From contig VCCP01000005.1 in NCBI GenBank assembly GCA_005765155.1, positions 2,790,001 to 2,854,000 on the forward strand: a DNA stretch of 64,000 nucleotides, written 5' to 3'. The position numbers were made by a program, and so were the translations under genes. Below, one piece after another: positions 25,725-38,600 of the stretch (position 1 is its first letter; every line of letters starts with the position of its first letter). The stretch comes from Zelopaecilomyces penicillatus (taxonomy: Eukaryota > Ascomycota > Sordariomycetes > Hypocreales > Pseudodiploosporaceae). The notes beneath the pieces are model-generated. The model was given only the letters and a program-made list of their open reading frames with translations, was not told the origin of the DNA and did no database searches.

Positions 25725-25857
25725 TATTATAATTATCTATATTAGATTATTAGAATAGTTATCCCTTTATTCCTTTATCCTCTTAATCAGATTATTAGAT
25801 AACTAGCTAGATTATTAAATTAAATAGAAAATAGAATTATCCTTTTTATATATAATA
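25725..25857 (+). repeat. Right LTR of element 1
   Basis: This 133-bp partner of the left LTR has the same length and ends. It is followed by the duplication AAAAT at 25858-25862. A few more sites are mutated than in the left copy. Confidence 0.85.
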
Positions 25858-25862
25858 AAAAT

Positions 25863-26223
25863 ATATTAATAATATATTAATAAAACTTTAATTAAATAAA
25901 TTAAAGATTTTTTAATCTTTTTATTATTTTTAATATAAATAAAATAAATATTTTAAAAGGATTTAAAAATAATAATTATATATTTAAAAACTTTATAAAA
26001 TAATAAATATTAAAAAAATAATTATAAATATATTATTAAATAATAATTATTAAATATTTTTATTTATTTTATTTAATCTTATATTATAATTTAAGCTTAT
26101 AAAAGCTTAATATCTATATATATAAAATATATAATTCTTTTAATTTAATAAATAAAAAGAAAAAACTTTTAAAAGAATAAAAACCTTTATTCTTATTTTT
26201 TATTTAATATAATAATTAATATA
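25863..26223. other. AT-rich spacer between elements 1 and 2
   Basis: This is 361 bases of AT-only DNA between the two retrotransposon insertions. I see no gene, inverted termini or tandem array. It is flanked by the right duplication of element 1 (AAAAT) and the left duplication of element 2 (ATAGT, 26224-26228). Confidence 0.6.
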
Positions 26224-26228
26224 ATAGT

Positions 26229-26442
26229 TATTAAGGACCAAGATTAAAAGGTTATAAAAAGAGTAAAGAAGATTAAGAATAGTATCAATTTTACTATATA
26301 TAAGCAGATAGATAATAGATAACTAAAAGCTTAATCTCTAGCCTTCTTTCTTTTCTTAAAGAAGAAGGCCCTCTCTATAGATATATATATTCCTAGCTTA
26401 TATAATATAGATTCTTTATAGGGCCCCTTTAAGGTCCTAATA
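26229..26442 (-). repeat. LTR of element 2 (3' LTR in element sense)
   Basis: This 214-bp LTR contains the palindromic pocket GGGCCCC near its right end and the inverted pair CTTCTTTCTTTTCTTAAAGA followed by AGAAGG. The terminal words AAGGACC and GGTCCT are inverted copies of each other. It is preceded by duplication ATAGT. Confidence 0.85.
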
Positions 26443-29400
26443 GTATACCCCTCTTCCTTTAGGGCTACCTTTAGCTTTAATAACTAATAATAGCTTTATT
26501 ACTATAATTATATAACTATAAATAGCTAACCAGCCTAGCTATTAATAAAAAAACTATAATTAATTAAAAATAAAACTTTTAATAGATTCTATTTCTTCTC
26601 TATAAATCTCTATATATAGGCTCTTTATACTTTATAAAAAGTTCTCTATCTTATAACTCCTTTAAAAGAAGCCTTATTATTAGCTGATTTCTTTATATAG
26701 TATTATCTTTTTAAGGCTAAGGATTTAAATAATATATTAAACTTATAGAAGTATTAGAAATATACTTATTATATATAAATAGCTTTCTAGCTTCTTCCCT
26801 ATTTATAGTATTAACTTTTCTAGTTTATCTAATAATAAGAGAGCTATTTTATCTTTTTAATCTATTAAAAAGTAATAGATTAATCACCTTTTTCTTTATA
26901 CCTTTCTATAACTAATCTTATATAATAATAGCTTTCTACCAGTATAGGCTTTCTTATCTCTTAGAGCTTTATCTAGTATTAGATTATTAAGGATCTTTAA
27001 ATCTAGTATAGATAATAAAAAGTAAAGAAAAGCTAATAAAGAAATAATAGTATAGCTATAATATAAATATTATAAGATTAAATATCTAATAATAATTATT
27101 ACTAAGAAAACTATTATAAAAGATTCCTTTATATTAATATTAATTATATTTAAAATCTCTGCTATTAAATCTCTTGTTTTATCTAAGGCTTTAATTAAAA
27201 TTAAAAAACCCTTTCTTAAATCTTCTGCTTTTATAGGATCTAGTAATAATAACTTATTTAATAAGATAAAAAAGATAGACTTTAATAATAATCTATCTCT
27301 CTATTCCTTCTAGTATATTCCTTAATTATTAGCTGATAGCTGATTAATAATTATTTCTCTTCTTATATTGCTTCTAAGCTTAATAGTATTATAGGGATTT
27401 AAACTCTTATAAAAACTATATAGATTAAGTCCTTAAAAATAATATTAATAATAAAAGAGATAAAAAGAGAGATAAGATAAATAATAAAAGGATTAAAAAG
27501 TTAATTAGTTTTAATTCTCCTTTAAATATTTCCTTTATTTCCTATTAATAAATCCTTCTTAGGTTTTATTTTATTACTTCTTCTTTATTAACTTTTAGCT
27601 TTATAGTTTTTCTAGTAATTCTAAATCACTTTCTAATACTAATATTATTATAACCTCTTTTATAATATATAATACCTTTATTTCCTTCTCTATTATTCTT
27701 AAGTCTTTAGTTTTATCTATTATTAATAGATAACTCTATATAATACTTAAATCACTCCCTCTCTTTAATAATAAGTATCCTATATCTTCTATTATTAAGA
27801 TTATAATAATAGCTATATCTATCTATATTCCTAAGAATCCTTTAACTATAAAGAATATAATATTTAATAAGATACCTTCTAAAAAGAAGATAATATTTAA
27901 TAAGGTATCTCTTAAATAAAGTCCTATTAAAATAGATATATTAGCTATTATTAATAGCTTATCTATTATTAAGTATATTAAATAATAATAGTATTTATCT
28001 AATAGTTAATAAACTATTAGGAGTTTAATCCTATATTATAAGCAAATAATTAATAATATAATTAAATAAGATTTATTATTATAATTACTTAACTATTATT
28101 AATACTTATATAGCTATTCTAAGATCTATTAATATTATATAATTATATAGATTAAATAGGATCTAATAATTAATCCTATTCTAGAACCTAAAAAAATTAA
28201 ATAGCCTAAACCCTATTAATAGAATAAATATATATTATATCCTATTATAGCTTATATTTAAAAGTTATTAATAACTGCTCTATAATTATTAAACTCTAAT
28301 ATTTATACTATATAAATAATAATTATTCCTATTATAGAGTAATAGTAAATTATTATATACTTATATATAACCTTATCTAATATAGGATATAATTAAAGCT
28401 TGATTTAATACTACTCCCTTTATTCTTTATAATTACTTTTTTATTAATACTTTCTAGGAGATATTTTAATATATATAAAGCAAGACTAAATAAGTATTTA
28501 ATTATATATATTAAAAGCTAATAATTACTCTTACTTATATTAAGGTATAATAAAATATAAATAAAGATAAAGCTTTTCTTATAAAGAATACTTTAAATTT
28601 TTAGATTTAATTAATATTAGATTAAGCTAATTTCTTTTAAATTATTATAAATATCTAAGCTTAATAATATAATATTAGTTTTAATATATAATTAAGCTTG
28701 ATATAGCTATTAATAATTATATAGATATATATTAATAATATTTTTATATTATTATTAATAGTCCTTCTCTCTTATATTATACTTAATAATTAAGCTAATA
28801 TAAAGGCTATTTTAAATAATCTTTCTAATATAGCTCTGGAATTAAATTCCTTTAATAAGGATAATAATAAAAGTGATAATAATAATAATAATAAAGATAA
28901 TTACTAAGATAATTATTTAAGGGATTTTAATATTTAAGAAAATAACTTACTTAACTTTTATTAATACTATCAAAGACTCCTACTCCCTAATAGCTAGGTT
29001 TTTAATAAGAAAGCTTTATATTTATATATTATTATATAATCTAAAAAATCCCTCTTATTTAACTAATAATTATTCTTATTATTATAATTCTCTTATTTTA
29101 TATAGTATATTTATTATTTACTATTCTACTTATATATTAAGATTTTTTCTATTATATAGAATTATTCTAATATAAAAGAGTTATCTTCTGGCTTATTTAA
29201 TTCACCCCTATTATTATATATCTTTAGATTTATAATATTAAATATATTATATATCCTAATTAAATTTAATAGCTAGAGTTAATAAGCTAAATCATTGCTT
29301 CCTATCTATTTCTTAATCTAATAAAAGCCTATAAATTTCTCTATTAATTTCCTTATAGGATATTTTAGCTTAAAATATTTTATAGTAATTATTATCTAAT

Positions 29401-29899
29401 TATTAACTTTAAACTACTTTTCTTATCTTTTCTTATTATATTACTTTTTATACTGCTAATATACCCTTTTTAATATCTCTATTATTATATTATAGCTTAT
29501 CTATAACTCTTAAATTCTTTCCTTAAAGCCCTTATATAATCCTTTTAATTGAATTCTATCTTATATTAATACTATTAGCTTATAGCTATATAATAAATAA
29601 ACCAGGGATTCTTCTATAATACTATATTATACTATATTATAATAGAATTAGGCTAATAATAATCTTATAATCTAATTAAGCTAGTCTTTATTAATAAAGC
29701 TTTATAAATAATATTTAATTATCTAATTTATTTATTCTATCTATTTATCTATCTATAGATAAAATATAATATTTAATCACTGCTTATAAATTAATAAATA
29801 GTAGAATATTTTCTAGAATATACTTATAAATACTATATTATAATCTAATATAATACCTTATAGTATCCTAAAATACTTAAATATATAATCTAAGAATAA

Positions 29900-30170
29900 G
29901 ATTACTAGATTATTATTAATAATATACTTTATTATAAAGATAAATAATAAAAATTTTATATATCTATCTATAATAATAAGAATACTATTATATATCTTAT
30001 TTTTTATTTTTAATTTAAGTAAATCTATAATAAAATCTATAGAGATTTCCTATTAAAATCCTTCTAGGATTAATAGAGTAGCTAGATAATTATATAATTA
30101 ATACTATCTAGATTTATTTAATTAATAGAAATCATAGATTTATATAAATTTTATTATATCTCTTTTTATA
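29900..30170 (-). pseudogene. Integrase relic of element 2
   Basis: On the minus strand a frame reads NKSR*Y*LYNYLATLLILEG and then EISIDFIIDLLKLK. This corresponds to the linker and first catalytic Asp region of Ty3/gypsy integrases (PWQEISIDFITDLP in relatives). Gln and Trp codons have become stops. The catalytic Asp codon itself is preserved in the relic. Confidence 0.7.
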
Positions 30171-30949
30171 CCTTTTTAATAATAAATCATTATTAATTAT
30201 CTTAGTATTCTATTAACTCCTTAATAGCTTAATATTAGATTATTATAAAGTATTATTAAAATTTTAATCCTTATTCTAATTAGAATAAAGATCTTTCTAA
30301 AATATAATAATAGCTGATTATTATCTATTAATCAACTATTATATCTATTAAAAGAATTATTTATCTTAGATCACTCTTAGATATAAAATAAATCATTATT
30401 TTATACTTCTAATAGTATAATTATAAGGATATTAATATCCTTCTATAATATTATAATAATACTTTTTTAAATCACTTGCTTATTTATAATTAAAATTCTT
30501 TAGATTATATACTAAAGGTAGGCTATTTATTTAATTAAAATTAAAACCCTTCTAATAAAAGAGATAGATATAGATTATAACCCTATACCCTTATAGCTAG
30601 CCTTTAGAAATCTATTTATAACTAGAGTCTTTATCAGTTATATAATTATAACTTTTAAGGTTTCTTTAATATTATAAAAATATTTAAGAAAGAAGGATAA
30701 ATAATCTTTCCTTAATTCTTAGATACCTTCTATATCTATATAATCTAGCCTTTTAAATAATATATCTATTAGATTTAATCTATTTAATCTATATTTAATT
30801 CTAAAATTAAATAATACTAGCTAATTAAATATATCTATTTATTAGCTTAAAAGCTTTTATTTTATTATTAAATAGCTATAATTTAGATAATCTATTATAA
30901 TTATAATCTTATATTTTAAATAGATTAAATAATAATATTATATTTAAAA

Positions 30950-31950
30950 AGCTTCTATAATTATTAATATCTTAATATCTAATATATAATAGTATAGTTC
31001 TATCTTATTAAGTTTCTTTAATATATAAGCTATTAGATATTATTTCCTATCAATATATTATATTAATATAATACCTATAATGAAATCTAATATATCTATT
31101 TTAATATAAATAGAAGCAATTAAATTAAAATAGGCTAGTATTAACTACTCTAAGAATTTTTGCTTTAATTCCTTAAAAGCAATTTATTTATAGCTTCCTA
31201 TATATATAAGGCCCTTTTTCTTACTCTTTATTAAATCCATAAGGGATATAATAATCTTATTATAGTTCTTAATAAACTATTAATAAAATCCTATAAAACC
31301 AAAGAATTATTAAATATCTTTAATATTAATAAATAGTAATTAACTAGCTATTATCTATACCTATTCTTCCTTTATATATATTCCTTTAGAACTAATAATA
31401 AACCCTAGATATACTATTATATTAATATTAAAATCATATTTCTATAAGTTTATATATAAGCTATTTTATTCTAATCTTTAAAGTATCTAGTATATATTAT
31501 CTATATAAGCATCTAAATTATTATTATATATTAGAATATTATCTAGATATATAATATAGATATAATCTATAAAGCTTTATAATATATTATTAATATATTC
31601 CTAGAATATAATAGGGATATTTATAAATCCAAAGGGTATTACTTAATATTTAAAATAGCTATAATAGTATTAAAAAATAATCTTCTATTTATTATCTTCT
31701 TTAATATATATCTAATAATATATATCTTTAAGATTAAACTTAATAAATTTCTTTATTTCTTAAAATCAATTTAGGATCTTATAAATTAATAATAATAAGG
31801 CTTAGTTTTTCTTTATTATTTAATTAAAAGTATAATAATTAATATAAAAGTATAGCTTATCTTCTTTCTTTAGAATAAATAGAATAAGTACTTTATATAG
31901 GCTTATTAATCAATATATCTAATCTTATTTTAAAGCTATATAAAGATATT
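30950..31950 (-). pseudogene. Reverse transcriptase-RNase H relic of element 2
   Basis: On the minus strand near 31740 a frame reads KFNLKDIYY*I, then VIPFGFINIPIIF, then IYIIYLDNILIYNN. These match the gypsy RT blocks KLDLRDAYYRI, MPFGLTNAPATF and the catalytic YLDDILIYS, with the second Asp now Asn. Downstream at about 31.2-30.95 kb, AFKELKQKFLE, ILAYFN and IYIKIDILDFIIG match the start of the RNase H domain, which keeps its Asp. The domain order fits Ty3/gypsy. The relic is broken by many stops. Confidence 0.8.
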
Positions 31951-33997
31951 CTTAGAGTATTTCTAGTTTTTTTTCTATTAAGGAATAGATAGGGCCTTAT
32001 AATAGTATCTTCTTATTAATTAATTCTATTAAATAAATTTATCCTTTAAATAATAATAGCTTAATAGCTACTTCCTTATTAAATATCTTTATAAATTATA
32101 TATATTTAGATAATAGAGTCTTTATAAATTCTTTATCTTTTTTTAATTATAGCTTATTATTATTAATAGATCTTATATTTAAGATAATTATTATAATTTT
32201 TATTATTTTTATAATCTATTAAGCTTATTTTATATTAATAATAAATTTAATACTCTATTCTATTAAGGGATAGTTTTAATAATCCTTTAATTATATAATT
32301 CTTAGATCTATAGTATAGAAAAAAGATAATCTTAAGATAAAATCTTCTTTAATATCTATTATAATATAATCTATAAAATATCTCTTTATTATTCCTTAAT
32401 TATTATAAAGTTCTATTAACTTTATAATTCTCTTATATATAAGAAAGTTAATATCCTTATATACTATCTTTAATAAAAGGCCTTCTTTTAGATAATTAAA
32501 ATCTATTAATAACTTTAGATTAATAAGATAAATTTTTAACTCTAGATTAAATAATAATATAACTATTATCTAGTTATAATCACTCTATATCCTTGTTTTT
32601 TTTATTATTAAGGATATAAAGTAATTAATATTATCTTAAATATAATAAGCAATTAAATTAATATTAGAACTATTAACTAGAATATTAAGATTTATTTATT
32701 ATTATTAAGCTATTTTATAATTTTTAATAATATAATAAATACTCTTATATATTATATAATTAAAGGCTTAATATACTATCTTATAGTATATACTATTATA
32801 TTTATAATACTTTATATACTAAGGGATAGAACTATTATTTAATAAATAATCTCCTTGATTTAATAAAGGGATTATATTATTATTAGCTTTATCTTAAAGA
32901 GAGATTAAGTTATTCTAATTATTACCCTTCTATTATAAAAAGGCTTTATAAGTATTTAGATTATTCTATCTTTATTAAGCTAATATAAACTCTCTTTATA
33001 TACCTATTTAAAATAATTGCTCTTAAATAATAAATAAGCTATTATTTATAACTTTAGCCTAAAGAGATCTTAATAATCTCTATACTATATAAGCTATATA
33101 ATAGCTTAAAGGTAATAGCTCTAATAGCTTATTAATAAAGTATTTATATATATAGATAAACTATTAAAAGATCTAATTTATAGTTTATTAAAACTGATTT
33201 AATTTTCTAATAGCTTTATAATAGTATATTAAACTATTATCTTAATTATTTAATAATTAATATACTAGTATAGCTTAAATAATATCTTTAATATCTCTTA
33301 AATAATTAATATAAAGATAACTAATCTATTAATCAGATATATTACCTTAAAAGCAGATAATACTAAAAAGTATCTTTTATATATCCTTTAGGAATTCTAT
33401 AAGGATTATTATAAACTATATATTAAATTAGATTAAGAATATTTATAATTTAATCTAAGACTTCCCTTAATACTTAAGTATTAAAAGGGCTTAGAATTAA
33501 ATAATTCTATAATATTACTTTAATTCTTCTATTCCTTTATAGCTTAATATATTAGATAATTAAATCAAGATAATTAGATCTTTTAGTCTTAAAAGATCTA
33601 AAACTATATTTAAATTATTTTTCTAAAGTAAAGATAAATATTCTATTTTTCTTTTTTCTCTTAATTATCTTTTAATTATCTAAATTAATTAATCTAGCTT
33701 TATTTTAGAAAGAATCTTATTGCTTATTAATAATATATTAGCTAAAAGGATAATTATAGAATATTTAAATCTAGCTTAATATTAAGTAAGAAGCTAAATT
33801 AAAGACTACTTCTATTAATTTAAAGATTATTTTATAATCCTTAATAAAGCTATAATATTATTGATTATTACTTAGGTTTCTAGGATTAATTTAAGCTTAT
33901 AGCTTATAAGCTAGCAGCTAGCTATTATGGTTTATTTTATTATTATTCCTAACTTTAATAATCTCTTTATTTAAAGAAGGGATAAAAGAGATTAATC

Positions 33998-34211
33998 TAT
34001 TAAGGACTAAGATTAGAAGGTTATAAAAAGAGTAAAGAAGGTTAGGAATAGTATTAATTTTACTATATATAAGTAGGTAGATAGTAGATAACTAGAAGCT
34101 TGATCTCTGGCCTTCTTCCTTTTCTTAAAGGAGAAGGCCCTCTCTATAGATATATATATTCCTAGCCTATATAATATAGGTTCTCTATAGGGCCCCTTTA
34201 GGGTCCTGATA
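33998..34211 (-). repeat. LTR of element 2 (5' LTR in element sense)
   Basis: This 214-bp partner of the LTR at 26229 is less mutated, with GGTTAGG and AGAAGCTTGATCTCTGG where the other copy has GATTAAG and AAAAGCTTAATCTCTAG. It is followed by the duplication ATAGT (34212-34216). Confidence 0.85.
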
Positions 34212-34216
34212 ATAGT

Positions 34217-35160
34217 CTTATAATTACTTTACTTTTTCTTTAATTATTATATATAATAATTAATTATAATAATAAATAGCTTAATATTAAACTTAAAATA
34301 ATAATTTTTTTAATCTTATTAATTCTTTTATTAATTATTTTATCTTTTTAATAACTCTTTTATCTTTCTTATAATTATTTAATAATATTATTTTAATTAA
34401 TAATCTTTTTTAATAAATAAATAAATTTAAGGGATATATACCTTTTATATTATTATATTATTATAAATATATAATATTATTATAGGTTATATATTAATTC
34501 TTAAGCAGATTTCTTTAATAATTAATTAAAAGATTTATATTTATTAATTAAAAATATCTTTATTAATTATTAAAAGAATTATTATATTAATATTATAAAA
34601 TTAGCTTAAGTGTTTAATAATTATTTTAAAATAAGATAATTTTTATAATTTTATATTCTTATAATTAATAATTTAATAATAATTTAAGCTTTATATTATT
34701 AAATAAGATATTCTTTTAAATAAATAAATTAAAAAAAGAGTTTTATTATAATAGGATTTAAATCTATTCTTTAATAAAGCTAAAATAATTAAATAATTAA
34801 TTATTTTATTATATAAACTTTAAACTTTATAATATTTATAAAAAATATATAATTTAATAAAATTAATAAAAATAAAAAGCCTAATATTATAATTTCTTTT
34901 TTATATAATTAATAAAGATTTAAATACTTATAATATTATATTAATTATTATATAAGCTAAAAATATAAAATTAATATATTAAATTAATTATTTATAGTTT
35001 TAAAAGTAATAAAAAATAATAAAAAGTATAAATAAATAGTTTATTAAGATTAAATACGCTATTAAAATATAAAACTAATTTAATTTATCTTTAAAAGCTT
35101 TATAATATTAGAAGAAATAATAGCTTATAATTTTAAAGACCTTTATTATAAATAAGCACT
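34217..35160. repeat. RIP-degraded AT-rich DNA before gene island 2
   Basis: About 940 bases of AT-rich DNA lie between element 2 and the MCM6 island. I see no gene or array. At its right end, about 35185-35235, the string AAATAGCGAAATTGGTGTT and a following TTTTTTTATATCC resemble a degraded, reversed copy of the island-edge element at 16254 and 44224. I treat that as only possible. Confidence 0.55.
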
Positions 35161-35633
35161 AGCCTAGCTAGAATATACTAGAAATAGCGAAATTGGTGTT
35201 ATTATTATATGTTTTTTTATATCCTTTTAATATAGTTTATAGTGTTGTGAGGCATTTTTTTATAGTGGAACCTGGGGTATGGCCGAACATTAGGTGGCCC
35301 GACTTAGTAGACTTTGAGATCCGTCTTCTGGACAAGTCTGAATAGGTCTAGCGTCTTCATGCAATCAATTAAGTCCTCATTATCTAGACGCGCTTCTGAC
35401 GCGCTCCACACCGACCTTAGTTTGTCTGAAGCATTAATTACCCCTCCAGACCTCAAGGATTATCTCTTTGGCTGTCATATGAAACCTCTTCGTCAACGCA
35501 ATCCGCTTCTACATAGTGGAGCATTGCGGCACGTGGGAAATATTGCCACTTCATCGTTCACCATTAATTATTCCAACTACCTACACAGCTGCGCTTTCTC
35601 CTTAGTTGGCCCAAATTGTGTGACCTAGCTACC
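35161..35633 (+). promoter_or_regulatory. Promoter and leader region of mcm6
   Basis: About 470 bases lie between the AT-rich block and the MCM6 start codon, the first 100 still AT-rich. The region holds a close pair of ACGCGC words (listed separately). Several ATG triplets lie upstream, for example near 35359 and 35478; whether they are in the transcript cannot be told. Open frames here have no coding look. Confidence 0.5.
35388..35404 (+). promoter_or_regulatory. Paired MCB-like (ACGCGC) boxes
   Basis: Two copies of GACGCGCT with ACGCGC at 35388-35393 and 35399-35404 lie 11 bases apart, one helical turn, about 240 bases before the MCM6 start. ACGCG is the core of the MluI cell-cycle box bound by the MBF complex, which drives G1/S genes including MCM genes in yeasts. 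The match is seen; the regulation is inferred. Confidence 0.55.
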
Positions 35634-38600
35634 ATGGCTACTCCTAGCGACTCTGGCCTCATGATGTCAGACGCCGTTTCAGGTACAGTCTCTCACAGAC
35701 GGCCCATGGGTTTTCCCTCGTCTTCTTCAGCCCGTCCACGAGGGCCTCCTTCGGAGAATATGGGAACACCCCGAAATGATTTCGGCGATACGGATACAGA
35801 TGCCGATGGCTTGGCCGACGACCAGTTACCCAGAAGCTCACGTATACCGGACACTGCCAACATCCCCCGAGTGGAGGATCGCATTGGGTCGATAGTGCAG
35901 GAGCACTTTGAGCGCTTTATCGAAAAGTAAGGGGGTGCATTTTACAACACCTATCCCCCCATCAAGGCTCTGCGTAAAGCGCATATCTTGTTTCTGTCAT
36001 TCCCTCACTCAATTTCAGGTTATTTAACATGCCATTGCTTGTTCTTAGTTTTGTCGAGGATCCTTTATCATCAACAGCTCCACCATCCAGCGCTGTTACT
36101 ACAAATAAGTACTATGTTGCGCAAATCAAGGGCATGCGAACATATGGGCTTTCTACCTTCTATGTTGATTTTAAACACATTGAATTATGGCAAGATGGCA
36201 GTTTGGCAGACGGGGTTATTCGTCAGTACTATCGTTTCCTTCCATTTCTTACAGCCGCTCTCCACAGTATGATAGCCAAGTATGAGCCTCAATACTTCCG
36301 AGAGCACCGACAACCCACAGCCTCGAGCCACATGACCACATCTGCCGCCAGTCAACTCGGCTCTGCCAGCCAAAGCCAGTCATCGCATAGAAAGAATGAG
36401 CATCAACAGACTGATAAGCTCTTCTCTATTGCATTGTACAATTTACCTCTTGTCTCTCGTGTCCGGGGCTTGAGGGCTGCAAACATTGGCCAGCTCCTCT
36501 CCATTTCAGGGACTGTGACCAGAACGTCCGAAGTCCGCCCTGAACTGTCCCTAGCGACATTTGTATGCCAAGCTTGCAGGGCTGTTGTCCCCAACGTTGA
36601 GCAAACATTTCGGTACACTGAGCCTACGCAATGCCCCAATCGGACCTGCCAGAATCGCGTCGCCTGGCAATTGGACATCAGACATAGCACATTCGTCGAC
36701 TGGCAGAAGGTTCGCATCCAAGAGAATAGCTCAGAAATTCCTACTGGGAGCATGCCTAGAACGCTCGACGTCATCCTCCGGGGAGAGATTGTTGATCGTG
36801 CCAAAGCTGGTGAGAAGTGCATTTTCACTGGTGCCTTGATTGTTGTACCGGATGTCAGCCAACTCGGGCTCCCGGGCTTAAGGCCGACAGCTATTCGAGA
36901 CGATCGCGGTGCGTCTCGGGGTACTGATGCGGGCGGCAACGGTATAACTGGTCTCAAAGCTCTTGGCGTTCGCGATCTGACATACCGGTTGGCGTTTCTC
37001 GCCTGTATGGTTGCACCCGATACAACAGCTACTGGCCAGTCTGCTACTAGTGGTGCTGCTGACATCGTCAACGCTTTGACGCAGAACAATAGCAGTCATA
37101 GCGAAGGCACTGAGTCCGCCGAAGAAGCACAAGCTGCGGTTCTCGCTTCAATGAACCCCTCTGAAATTGACGACCTACGAACTATGGTTCATGGAGATCA
37201 CATTTACTCACGACTTGTACAATCTATGGCACCTATGGTATATGGTCATGAGGTTGTCAAGAAGGGAATTCTTCTTCAACTCATGTCAGGCGTCCCCAAG
37301 ACTACACCCGAGGGCATGCAACTGCGGGGTGATATTAACATCTGTGTTGTTGGCGATCCCTCAACATCTAAATCCCAATTTCTCAAGTATGTGTGTTCCT
37401 TCGCGCCCCGTGCTGTCTATACCAGCGGCAAAGCCTCGTCTGCTGCTGGTCTTACAGCTGCTGTCGTCAAGGATGAAGAGACAGGCGAGTTTACGATTGA
37501 AGCGGGAGCCCTTATGCTTGCAGACAATGGGATATGCGCTATTGATGAGTTTGATAAGATGGATATTGCCGATCAAGTTGCTATTCACGAAGCAATGGAG
37601 CAACAGACCATTTCGATTGCCAAAGCCGGTATTCAAGCAACTCTTAATGCACGTACAAGTATTCTGGCTGCTGCTAATCCTGTTGGTGGTCGCTACAACC
37701 GCAAAACTACTCTCCGTGCAAATATCAATATGTCCGCACCTATTATGTCTCGGTTCGATCTGTTCTTCGTGGTCCTGGATGAGTGCAAAGAGCATATTGA
37801 TCGCAAACTTGCGGAACATATTGTCGGGATCCACCAACTTCGCGATGAAGCCATTGAACCAGAATTCAGCACGGAACAGTTGCAACGATACATTCGCTTC
37901 GCGAAAACATTTCGTCCACGCTTCATGAATGAGGCAAGAGAATTTCTTGTTGACAAATACAAGGAACTGCGTGCCGATGATGCACAGGGTGGAGTAGGTA
38001 AGAATTCATATAGAATTACTGTTCGTCAGTTGGAGAGCATGATCCGGCTATCGGAGGCTATTGCCAAAGTCAATTGTGTCGATGAAATTACTCCAGATAT
38101 GGTTCTTGAAGCATACAATCTCCTTCGACAAAGTATCATATCCGTTGAACACGATGATGTTGAGATGGACGATGGTGAGGACGTTCAAGAAGATGGCGAG
38201 ACGCTCCGGCAAGCTGCCGCTATTGCTGCGGGCTTTAACACTATCCGGGACCCAGAAGGCGACTCAACTATGGTCGAGCAGCGTCGAGACGTTAGCTCAA
38301 TGCAGCAGGCTACGATGACCGTCATGAAACACACGATTACTTATGAAAAGTATATCAGCATGGTCAATCTAATCGTCCAGCATGTCAATGATGATGAAAG
38401 CGGCAGTGGGGATGGTGTTGAAGGCACTGATCTCATCAATTGGTATCTAGAACAGAAGGAAGGAGACCTCCGAGGAGAAGAGGATTATCACGCGGAAAAG
38501 GCCATGGCAAATAAAGTTCTCAAAAAGATGGTCAAGGCATGTTGATCACCAAAAAGAGGCGACGTAGCTGCAGTTGCTAACGTTAGGATATAGGAGAATA

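Larger units (their letters stand above)
17003..25857 (+). mobile_element. RIP-mutated Ty3/gypsy chromovirus (element 1)
   Basis: Two equal 133-bp direct repeats (17003-17135 and 25725-25857) start TATTATAATTATC and end TTTATATATAATA, a mutated TG...CA. Both copies share the stretch TTATCCCTTTATTCCTTTAT. A perfect 5-bp duplication AAAAT flanks the element (16998-17002 and 25858-25862), so it is one complete insertion of 8855 bp. Plus-strand translation, reading through TAA and TAG where Gln or Trp codons stood, shows reverse transcriptase near 21.05-21.55 kb, integrase near 22.65-23.25 kb, an LPGKP/GPFKV module near 23.55-23.72 kb and a chromodomain near 23.8-23.97 kb. This RT-integrase-chromodomain order defines chromoviruses of the Ty3/gypsy group. 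The element is dead. About 3.9 kb upstream of RT presumably held Gag and protease. Confidence 0.88.
26229..34211 (-). mobile_element. RIP-mutated Ty3/gypsy retrotransposon (element 2)
   Basis: Two equal 214-bp LTRs (26229-26442 and 33998-34211) and a perfect 5-bp duplication ATAGT (26224-26228 and 34212-34216) mark a complete 7983-bp insertion. Read on the minus strand, each LTR starts TATCAGGACCC or TATTAGGACC and ends GTCCTTAATA, from TG...CA. Minus-strand translation through RIP stops shows reverse transcriptase near 31.3-31.95 kb, then RNase H near 30.95-31.2 kb, then integrase near 29.9-30.17 kb. This is the Ty3/gypsy order. It lies tail to tail with element 1 and belongs to a different family: its LTRs and RT sequence are unlike those of element 1. 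I did not find a chromodomain relic. Confidence 0.88.

Noticed and set aside
26229..34211. CRISPR-like array or inverted-repeat DNA transposon reading of the AAGGACC...GGTCCT termini
   Set aside because: The inverted words are the ends of each LTR. The long direct repeats, 5-bp duplication and RT/integrase relics show an LTR retrotransposon.
35314..35628. A 104-codon frame upstream of MCM6
   Set aside because: It starts at a non-ATG codon in the promoter/leader region, with protein composition unlike a conserved gene.
36029..38545. An 838-codon frame as the complete MCM6
   Set aside because: It lacks the N-terminal exon 35634-35926 and the C-terminal exon 38594-38710. Its ATG lies inside what is probably intron 1.
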